A DNA stretch of 5,173 bases from an uncultured bacterium (GTDB lineage Bacteria > Bacillota > Clostridia > Oscillospirales > Oscillospiraceae): contig CASEKM010000126.1 in NCBI GenBank assembly GCA_949288405.1, forward strand, positions 1-5,173, given 5' to 3'. Positions 1 to 4,292 of this stretch are shown here, piece after piece. Made by a program: the position numbers and the translations under genes. The notes below the pieces were generated by a model. The model saw only the letters and a list, made by a program, of their open reading frames with translations, had not been told where the DNA came from and made no database searches. Each line of letters starts with the position of its first letter. The first letter of the stretch is position 1.

Positions 1-1630
1 CGGCATGCGCATCGTCATCGAGCTCAAGCGGGACGCCAACCCCCAGGTGGTCCTCAACCGCCTGTTCGCCCAGACCCAGCTCCAGACCACCTTCGCCATC
101 AACATGCTGGCACTGGTGGAGGTGAACGGCAAGCTCCAGCCCCGCATCCTGTCCCTGCGGCACATCCTGGACGAGTACATCGCCTATCAGGAGCAGATCA
201 TCACCCGCCGCACCCGGTACGACCTGAAAAAGGCCCAGGAGCGGGCCCACCTGCTGGAGGGCCTGCTGGTGGCCCAGGACAACATCGACGAGGTCATCCA
301 CATCATCCGCACCAGCTATGACAACGCCAAGGAGCGGCTCATGGAGCGCTTCCACCTGGACGACGTGCAGGCCCAGGCCATCTGCGACATGCGGCTCATC
401 TCCCTCCAGGGCCTGAACCGGGAGAAGCTGGAGGCGGAGTACAGAGAGCTGGAGGAGCGCATCGCCTACTTCCAGAAGCTCCTGTCCGACGAGACCATGC
501 TCCGGGGGGTGCTCAAGGACGAGCTGTCCGCCATCCGGGACAAGTACGGAAACGACCGGGTCACCGAGATCCAGGACGTGGAGGACGAGATCGACATCGA
601 GGACCTGATCCAGGAGGAGCAGTGCGTCTTCACCCTCACCCAGGCCGGGTACATCAAGCGCACCCCGGTGAGCGAGTACGCCGCCCAGGGCAAGGGCGGA
701 CAGGGCCGCAAGGGCATCACCACCCGGGAGGAGGACTATGTGGTGGACGTGTTTACCGCCTCCACCCACGACTATATGCTCTTCTTCACCAACACCGGCA
801 AGGTGTACCGGAAGAAGGGCTATCAGATCCCCCAGGCGGGCAAGACCGCCAAGGGGACCAACATCGTCAACATCCTCCAGGTGGAGCCGGGGGAGCGGGT
901 GCAGACCATGATCCACACCGCCTCCATCCAGGACGACGGCCGCTATCTGGTGATGGTCACCCGGAAGGGTACCGTCAAGCGCCTGCCCGCCAACGCCCTG
1001 AAGAACCTGCGCAACAACGGCATCCGCGCCCTGCGCATGGAGGAGGGGGACGAGCTCATCTCCGTGCGGGAGACCGACGGCACCAAGAAAATTTTGATCG
1101 CCACCCACGACGGCATGGCCGTGTGCTTTGACGAGAACGACGTGCGCCCCATGGGCCGGGAGGCCGTGGGCGTCCGGGGCATCAAGCTGCGGGAGGGGGA
1201 CTATGTGGTGGGGGCCGCCAGGGCCACCGCCGGAAAGACCGTCCTCACCATCACGGAAAACGGCTACGGCAAGCGCACGCCGGTGGAGGAGTACCGCATC
1301 ACCAACCGGGGCGGCCTGGGCATCAAGAACTACGCCGTCACCGAGAAGACCGGGCCCATCGTGGGCATCAAGGTGGTGGACGGCTCCGAGGACCTGCTGC
1401 TGGTCACCGCGGCGGGCATCCTGATCCGCACCCATGTGGACGCCATCCGAGTGGCTGGCCGGGCCACCCAGGGGGTCATCGTCATGCGCTTCAAGGAGGA
1501 GGGGGACAAGGTGATCTCCCTGGCCCTGGCGGAGCGGGAGGAGGAGTCCACAGATCCCGGCGAGATTGTGGAAAATCCTCAGGAGACGGCCCCGGAGGAA
1601 AACCAGGAGCCGGACGCCCCTGTGGAATAA
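1..1630 (+). CDS. gyrA: DNA gyrase subunit A, C-terminal two-thirds (5' partial)
   Basis: This is the breakage-reunion subunit of DNA gyrase, which works as an A2B2 complex to introduce negative supercoils using ATP. The frame is open from the first base. Its first visible residues, GMRIVIELKRDAN, match an internal GyrA segment, so the Met at position 5 is not the start, and the N-terminal winged-helix/tower part with the catalytic tyrosine lies before the window. Counting from Met 5, residues 1-200 cover the end of the tower and the coiled-coil/exit gate (for example ITRRTRYDLKKAQERAH, then VQAQAICDMRL). The rest is the DNA-wrapping beta-pinwheel. The GyrA box that marks gyrase rather than ParC is at residues 228-237 (QGKGGQGRKG, bases 686-715). 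The last 33 residues (from base 1529) form an acidic, Glu/Pro-rich tail. The call is firm. No terminator is visible before the next gene, 42 bases on. Confidence 0.97.
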   Translation, partial: GMRIVIELKRDANPQVVLNRLFAQTQLQTTFAINMLALVEVNGKLQPRILSLRHILDEYIAYQEQIITRRTRYDLKKAQERAHLLEGLLVAQDNIDEVIHIIRTSYDNAKERLMERFHLDDVQAQAICDMRLISLQGLNREKLEAEYRELEERIAYFQKLLSDETMLRGVLKDELSAIRDKYGNDRVTEIQDVEDEIDIEDLIQEEQCVFTLTQAGYIKRTPVSEYAAQGKGGQGRKGITTREEDYVVDVFTASTHDYMLFFTNTGKVYRKKGYQIPQAGKTAKGTNIVNILQVEPGERVQTMIHTASIQDDGRYLVMVTRKGTVKRLPANALKNLRNNGIRALRMEEGDELISVRETDGTKKILIATHDGMAVCFDENDVRPMGREAVGVRGIKLREGDYVVGAARATAGKTVLTITENGYGKRTPVEEYRITNRGGLGIKNYAVTEKTGPIVGIKVVDGSEDLLLVTAAGILIRTHVDAIRVAGRATQGVIVMRFKEEGDKVISLALAEREEESTDPGEIVENPQETAPEENQEPDAPVE

Positions 1631-1672
1631 GAGAGAATAAACCGGGGGAAAAACGGAGAGGAGCGGAGGAAA

Positions 1673-2137
1673 ATGGCACAGCGGAACAGGAGCTTTCTTT
1701 GGATTCGGCGTGTGATCGGAGTTGTCTTTCTGATCTGGGGCCTGCCCTCCCTCCTGCCGGGGCTGGCGCTGCTCCAGGTCTTTGGGATACACGGACTGAT
1801 TTGGCTGATAGAACCCCTGATTTTTGTCATCATCGGGCTGGTGCTCCTGCTGGGGGGCCGGAAGAAGCGGGCCAGGGAGGAGGAGCAGGCCAGCTCCGTC
1901 CCCTGGAGCCAGCGGGAGAAGGCCTCCCAGAGGTTCCAAAGAAGCGAAGGGCGCCTCTCCCGCTTCTCCGCCCGGAGCCGTCAGGAGGAGCGAGAGGCGG
2001 AGACCCATGACCACATCCCTTCCACCGCGCTGGGCACCGAGGGGCGGCTGAGACAGCTGGAGACCCTGCGGGACGCCGGGCTTATGACCCGGGAGGAGTA
2101 TCAGGCCAAGCGGGAGCAAATTTTGAGCGGCCGCTGA
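1673..2137 (+). CDS. Small membrane protein with SHOCT-type C-terminal domain (paralog 1)
   Basis: This 154-residue protein has no function I can name. It has a basic N-terminus (RNR, RR), two hydrophobic segments at about residues 14-34 and 42-61 separated by a short loop, and then a basic stop (GGRKKRAR). A long charged, probably disordered cytoplasmic linker follows. The C-terminus, about residues 125-151 (RLRQLETLRDAGLMTREEY and on to REQIL), has the SHOCT pattern: two short helices around 'L..L..AGL.T.EEY..K...'. SHOCT domains are usually found at the ends of membrane or secreted proteins and are thought to mediate oligomerisation; their exact role is unclear. The start is supported by AGGAG at 1659-1663 (9 bases before ATG), with a second purine run, GGAGG, only 3 bases from it. 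Residues 111-120 are identical to a segment in the next protein, so the two are paralogs. Confidence 0.85.
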   Translation: MAQRNRSFLWIRRVIGVVFLIWGLPSLLPGLALLQVFGIHGLIWLIEPLIFVIIGLVLLLGGRKKRAREEEQASSVPWSQREKASQRFQRSEGRLSRFSARSRQEEREAETHDHIPSTALGTEGRLRQLETLRDAGLMTREEYQAKREQILSGR

Positions 2138-2138
2138 C

Positions 2139-2144
2139 AGGAGG
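2139..2144 (+). promoter_or_regulatory. Ribosome binding site that fixes a GTG start
   Basis: AGGAGG lies 7 bases before GTG at 2152, just after the stop codon of the preceding gene. It supports the GTG over internal candidates, and no ATG lies close by in that frame. Confidence 0.8.
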
Positions 2145-2151
2145 GATTTTT

Positions 2152-2556
2152 GTGAGCAGAAGAAAAAAAGTCACCTACCGGCCCAGCAAGGCCCAGGGGA
2201 TCTTCAGCACCATCTGGGGCGGGATCTTTGTGCTCATCGGCCTGGTTGTGGTCATTCCGGCGATCGGTCCCTTCGGCCTGCTGTGGACGGCGGGCGCCGC
2301 GGCCATCACGGCCCTGAATGCCTATCGGGCCTTTGGAAAGCGTTACAGCGGGGCGGAGATCCACATTGAGGAGGAAACTGTGGAAAACTTCTCCGGCCAG
2401 GACCGGGAGGCGGCCCCCCAGACCCACGACCACATCCCCTCCACCGCCCTGGACGCCAAGGAGCGGCTGGAGCAGCTGGAGCGCCTGAGGGAGGCGGGGC
2501 TGATCACCGGCGAGGAGTACCGGAAGAAGCGGGAGGAAATTTTGCAGGATTTGTAA
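2152..2556 (+). CDS. Small membrane protein with SHOCT-type C-terminal domain (paralog 2)
   Basis: This 134-residue protein starts at GTG, 14 bases after the previous stop. The first 15 residues are strongly basic (SRRKKVTYRPSKAQG). Two hydrophobic segments follow at about residues 17-36 and 39-58, joined by a tight turn containing Pro and Gly, so both ends should face the cytoplasm. A charged linker leads to residues 91-100 (THDHIPSTAL), identical to paralog 1, and then to a SHOCT-type ending at about 105-131 (RLEQLERLREAGLITGEEY onward). The transmembrane halves of the two paralogs are clearly less alike than their C-termini. Function is unknown. The tandem arrangement suggests the two work together, perhaps as a hetero-oligomer, but that is inference. 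Confidence 0.85.
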   Translation: MSRRKKVTYRPSKAQGIFSTIWGGIFVLIGLVVVIPAIGPFGLLWTAGAAAITALNAYRAFGKRYSGAEIHIEEETVENFSGQDREAAPQTHDHIPSTALDAKERLEQLERLREAGLITGEEYRKKREEILQDL

Positions 2557-2557
2557 C

Positions 2558-2563
2558 AGGAGG
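2558..2563 (+). promoter_or_regulatory. Ribosome binding site of the DIP1984-family gene
   Basis: AGGAGG sits 6 bases before ATG 2570 and begins 2 bases after the upstream stop. This is optimal spacing and consistent with translation from a shared transcript. Confidence 0.8.
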
Positions 2564-2569
2564 AACGCC

Positions 2570-3025
2570 ATGAAACTTGCCAACGCCCTGTCCCAGCGCT
2601 CTGAGCTGCAGGAGCGCATCCGCCAGCTGGAGGGCCGCCTGCTGAACAACGCCAAGGTGCAGGAGGGGGAGGTCCCCGCCGAGGACCCCCAGGAGCTTCT
2701 CAAGGAGCTGGAGGAGCATTACGCCCAGCTGGAGCGGTACATCGCTGCCATCAACCGCACCAACAGCCGCACCCTGGTGGAGGGAGTTCCCCTGTCCGAC
2801 CTGCTGGCCCGGCGGGACTGCTGGAAGAAGAAGCTCCAGGGCCTGCGGGACTTCCTGGACTGCGCCAGCGAGCTGGCCCCCCGGCGCACCGTGGGGGAGA
2901 TCAAGATCCGCAGCACCGTCAACGTGCGGGCTATGCAGAAGGAGATCGACTGGCAGGCCAAAGAGCTGCGGGAGCTGGACGAAAAGATCCAGGAGGCCAA
3001 CTGGACGACGGAACTGATGGAGTAA
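2570..3025 (+). CDS. DIP1984 family protein
   Basis: This 151-residue soluble protein matches the DIP1984 family (some members are labelled septicolysin by old annotation) along its whole length. The N-terminus MKLANALSQRSELQERIRQL is a predicted coiled coil. The family signatures RLLNNAKVQEGE and the following PAEDPQELL are at about residues 23-44, INRTNS is at about 61-66, and LSDLLARRD is at about 75-83. The protein closes with a second helix (KELRELDEKIQEANW) and the ending TTELME. There is no signal peptide or membrane segment. The biochemical role of the family is not established to my knowledge, and the septicolysin name should not be taken to mean a toxin. It is 13 bases behind the SHOCT pair and likely co-transcribed. 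No strong terminator follows directly; a 7-bp hairpin without a T-run lies at 3069-3087. Confidence 0.9.
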   Translation: MKLANALSQRSELQERIRQLEGRLLNNAKVQEGEVPAEDPQELLKELEEHYAQLERYIAAINRTNSRTLVEGVPLSDLLARRDCWKKKLQGLRDFLDCASELAPRRTVGEIKIRSTVNVRAMQKEIDWQAKELRELDEKIQEANWTTELME

Positions 3026-3052
3026 GAGCGGCCTATGTGCCTGCCCCAGGAA

Positions 3053-3206
3053 AAAGACAGAATATTTGGGCGGACGTATGGTCCGCCTCTGCAGCACAAT
3101 CAAATGGTAGCGTGAAAAGCGGGCGTCAACCTCCTTGTGCCGGAGTCATTGGGCACCGTGGTCTGCGGACGCGGAACCGCCGCGGGGTTCGATTCCCCAC
3201 GTCTTT
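3053..3206 (+). other. Candidate structured RNA or degenerate tRNA-like region
   Basis: Several stems can be drawn: AAAGAC 3053-3058 with GTCTTT 3201-3206, enclosing the region; GGCGGAC 3069-3075 with GTCCGCC 3081-3087; GCACAA 3094-3099 with TTGTGC 3135-3140; a 7-bp stem with one bulged G at 3156-3174; and GGGG-TTCGATT-CCCC at 3184-3198. The last has the loop of a tRNA T-arm and extends by two more pairs beyond a C-A mismatch. No partner acceptor arm at tRNA distance and no convincing anticodon arm can be found, so this is not an intact tRNA. It may be a tRNA remnant, an old attachment site, or an unrecognised small RNA; GC-rich DNA also folds readily by chance. Confidence 0.3.
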
Positions 3207-3220
3207 CTTACGTTCGGTAC

Positions 3221-3247
3221 CCTTACATGAGCATCGTAACGGTTTTT
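3221..3247 (+). terminator. Weak candidate intrinsic terminator
   Basis: CCTTACAT (3221-3228) can pair with 3233-3242 through AT, GTAA and GG, leaving two single bulged C residues (3235, 3240) and a GAGC loop. It is followed by TTTTT (3243-3247). The stem is imperfect, so strength is uncertain. It could end the gyrA-SHOCT-DIP1984 transcript. Confidence 0.3.
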
Positions 3248-3292
3248 GTTTCTTACCGGACGCTGGTTTCACGCGGGTGGGAAAGGGGAATA

Positions 3293-3323
3293 AAAAGCCT
3301 TCCCCCCGCAGGGGGAAGGGTGG
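3293..3323. repeat. Incomplete copy of the palindromic repeat (first hairpin only)
   Basis: CCTTCCCCC (3298-3306) pairs perfectly with GGGGGAAGG (3311-3319) around the loop CGCA, preceded by AAAAAG and followed by GTGG. This matches the first half (AAAGCCTTC, stem, GAAGG, TGG) of the two complete repeats but lacks the second hairpin and the CGGATGAGGGG end. Read on the minus strand it is a hairpin followed by CTTTTTA, so it could also act as a terminator in that direction. Confidence 0.6.
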
Positions 3324-3346
3324 AAGAGCATAAGAGAAAGGCAGCG

Positions 3347-3398
3347 TATAGCCTTCTCCTGGGAGAAGGTGGTCCGAAGGGCCGGATGAGGGGAGCGG
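3347..3398 (+). repeat. Left two-hairpin inverted repeat of the nuclease cassette
   Basis: The first hairpin is CCTTCTCC (3352-3359) with GGAGAAGG (3362-3369). It is followed by TGG, overlapping a second small hairpin, GGTCC (3371-3375) with GGGCC (3379-3383), loop GAA. The block ends in GCCGGATGAGGGGA (3381-3394). The first 26 bases match the reverse complement of the right copy (3783-3808) with 3 differences, and the 14-base end also matches (3755-3768 on the other strand). The GAGGGGAG near its end (3388-3395) may serve as ribosome binding site for the nuclease gene. Confidence 0.85.
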
Positions 3399-3405
3399 TA
3401 AAGAA

Positions 3406-4254
3406 TTGAAGGAGCGTCCGTATACCAGAATCCGCGCTCAGGAATTGCGGAAAAACGCGACCAGAGAAGAAAATCATCTGTGGTATGATTTTCTTAGAAC
3501 GCATCCCCTGCAATTTAATAGACAAAAACCGTTTGGCCGCTATATCGTTGATTTCTACTGCGATAAAGCTAAGTTGGCGATTGAGCTGGACGGCTCACAG
3601 CATTATGAAAATGCAGGTCTGCAATATGACGAAGAACGGACAAAATACCTGCTTGAAGTAGAAAAAATCAAAGTGATTCGCTTTACAAACAGTGAAATAA
3701 AAAACAATTTTGAGGGGGTCTGCGCCGCCATTAACATGGAGCTTGCGAAAACGGTCCCCTCATCCGGCACGGCTGCGCCGCGCCACCTTCCCCCAGGGGA
3801 AGGCTTTAGGAGGAGCATGAAAACCGTAACTATCTACACTGACGGGGCCTGTTCGGGCAATCCGGGGCCCGGCGGGTGGGGGGCCATCCTCATGTACGGC
3901 CCCCACAAAAAGGAGCTGTCCGGGGGCGAGGCACACACCACCAACAACCGCATGGAGCTCACCGGGGTCATCACCGCCCTGGAGGCCCTGAGGGAGCCCT
4001 GTGTGGTGGAGCTGTACTCGGACAGCAAGTACGTCATCGACGCCCTGGAGAAGGGCTGGGCCAAGGGGTGGAAGGCCCGGGGGTGGATCAAGTCGGACAA
4101 GAAGCCCGCCCTGAACCCGGACCTGTGGGAGCGGCTGCTGGAGCTGTGCCAGTACCACCAGGTGAACCTCCACTGGGTCAAGGGCCACGCCAGCAATCCC
4201 TACAACAACCGCTGCGACGAGCTGGCGGTGGCGGAGAGCCGGAAATATAAATAA
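3406..4254 (+). CDS. DUF559 (Vsr-like) endonuclease reading in frame into RNase HI
   Basis: The open frame has 282 codons from a TTG at 3406. Residues 1-115 are a DUF559 domain, a PD-(D/E)XK-type nuclease fold related to the Vsr mismatch endonuclease. Visible features are the N-terminal helix RKNATREENHLWYDFLR, RQKPFGRYIVDFYC with Asp49, the core IELDG with Glu60 and Asp62, QHY with His66, and the strand KVIRFTNSEI. Residues 117-134 are encoded by the right inverted repeat, and residues 138-282 are the complete RNase HI. No stop separates the parts. The nuclease segment is AT-rich (94 of 240 bases GC at 3481-3720, about 39%, against 41 of 60 at 3961-4020 in rnhA), which points to transfer. 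A fusion protein is possible, but rnhA has its own start signals, so the frame may be an accident of insertion. The start codon is uncertain; the frame is open back to 3352. Confidence 0.75.
   Translation: MKERPYTRIRAQELRKNATREENHLWYDFLRTHPLQFNRQKPFGRYIVDFYCDKAKLAIELDGSQHYENAGLQYDEERTKYLLEVEKIKVIRFTNSEIKNNFEGVCAAINMELAKTVPSSGTAAPRHLPPGEGFRRSMKTVTIYTDGACSGNPGPGGWGAILMYGPHKKELSGGEAHTTNNRMELTGVITALEALREPCVVELYSDSKYVIDALEKGWAKGWKARGWIKSDKKPALNPDLWERLLELCQYHQVNLHWVKGHASNPYNNRCDELAVAESRKYK
3752..3808 (-). repeat. Right two-hairpin inverted repeat of the nuclease cassette
   Basis: This is the inverted counterpart of the left repeat. Read on the minus strand it begins TAAAGCCTTC, forms the hairpin CCTTCCCC/GGGGAAGG (3786-3803), then TGG overlapping a longer second hairpin of 8 pairs with loop GCA (3766-3784), then GCCGGATGAGGGGA. 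The second hairpin is longer and different in sequence from the left copy. The copy lies inside the open frame (residues 117-134 of the fused frame) and abuts the rnhA ribosome binding site. Confidence 0.85.
3808..3813 (+). promoter_or_regulatory. Ribosome binding site of rnhA
   Basis: AGGAGG lies 3 bases before ATG 3817 (tight; the overlapping purine run reaches 3815). Its first base is also the last base of the right repeat. It supports an independent start for RNase HI inside the longer fused frame. Confidence 0.7.
3817..4254 (+). CDS. rnhA: Ribonuclease HI
   Basis: The 145-residue enzyme cleaves the RNA strand of RNA-DNA hybrids, removing R-loops and primer RNA. It has the full RNase HI pattern: YTDGACSGNPGPGGWGA with catalytic Asp9, NNRMEL with Glu47, YSDSKYV with Asp69, the basic handle region GWAKGWKARGW at about residues 80-90, WVKGHASNP with His124, and NNRCDELA with Asp134. 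These are the D-E-D-D metal ligands plus the flexible-loop histidine. Length fits bacterial type 1 enzymes (E. coli has 155), so the protein is complete from this ATG without the upstream nuclease part. The ATG at 3817 is chosen because homology begins there (MKTVTIYTDG) and AGGAGG precedes it. The inserted cassette has replaced or displaced the original upstream region, so its promoter is unclear. It ends at a strong terminator shared with divIVA. Confidence 0.96.
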   Translation: MKTVTIYTDGACSGNPGPGGWGAILMYGPHKKELSGGEAHTTNNRMELTGVITALEALREPCVVELYSDSKYVIDALEKGWAKGWKARGWIKSDKKPALNPDLWERLLELCQYHQVNLHWVKGHASNPYNNRCDELAVAESRKYK

Positions 4255-4282
4255 AAAGGCGCGGCCGCCGGCCGCGCCTTTT
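4254..4282. terminator. Bidirectional intrinsic terminator between rnhA and divIVA
   Basis: GGCGCGGCC (4258-4266) pairs perfectly with GGCCGCGCC (4270-4278) around GCC. The stem is flanked by AAAA (4254-4257) and TTTT (4279-4282), so it has a T-run in both directions. It starts at the last base of the rnhA stop and lies 10 bases from the divIVA stop, as expected for convergent genes. Confidence 0.92.
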
Positions 4283-4292
4283 CCTGTGCAAT

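Larger units (their letters stand above)
3026..3405 (+). other. 380-base non-coding stretch between DIP1984 and the nuclease gene
   Basis: I see no credible gene here. Open frames across it (for example 3037-3333 and 3137-3409) are low-complexity translations of hairpins and lack family resemblance. The region holds, in order: a perfect 7-bp hairpin (3069-3075 with 3081-3087, loop GTATG), a structured stretch ending in a tRNA-like T-arm (to about 3206), a weak terminator-like hairpin (3221-3247), and the palindromic repeats that border the nuclease gene (3293-3398). The 8-base word TTTCTTAC occurs twice (3204-3211, 3249-3256), probably by chance. Confidence 0.6.
3347..3808 (+). mobile_element. 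Putative DUF559 nuclease cassette bounded by inverted repeats
   Basis: About 462 bases: left repeat, AT-rich DUF559 coding segment, right repeat in opposite orientation. Its base composition differs from everything around it, and it sits between a non-coding stretch and the exact edge of the rnhA ribosome binding site. There is no transposase. Both outer ends carry TA (3347-3348, 3807-3808), too short to count as a target duplication. I recall similar hairpin repeats next to DUF559 genes in gut Clostridia genomes but cannot check this here. Whether the nuclease moves the unit, or is merely carried by it, is unknown. Confidence 0.55.

Noticed and set aside
622..1424. Long plus-strand frames within gyrA (622-1131, 1128-1424)
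   Set aside because: They overlap gyrA in another frame, are rich in Gly, Arg, Pro and His, and resemble no family; they arise from GC-rich codon bias.
2101..3103. Long minus-strand frames opposite the SHOCT and DIP1984 genes
   Set aside because: They are antisense to well-supported genes, rich in Leu, Gln and Pro, and have no ribosome binding sites or recognisable domains.
3130..3210. An intact tRNA gene ending in the T-arm at 3184-3198
   Set aside because: No acceptor half complementary to the bases after the T-arm lies at tRNA distance, and no 5-bp anticodon stem with a 7-base loop fits. Kept only as a tRNA-like motif.
3293..3398. A CRISPR array made of the hairpin repeats
   Set aside because: The two copies here are not identical and differ in length, there is no regular spacer series, and the other complete copy is inverted.
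3037..3409. Plus-strand frames of 98 and 90 codons in the intergenic stretch
   Set aside because: They translate hairpins and the T-arm-like sequence into low-complexity peptides, with no start signal worth trusting.
3347..3808. A classical insertion sequence
   Set aside because: There is no transposase, the target duplication is at most TA, and the repeats are hairpin-rich rather than simple terminal inverted repeats. Called a putative cassette instead.
3876..4250. Plus-strand 124-codon frame inside rnhA
   Set aside because: It is a Gly/Arg/Pro-rich frame-shifted shadow of RNase HI, whose catalytic residues are all in the other frame.
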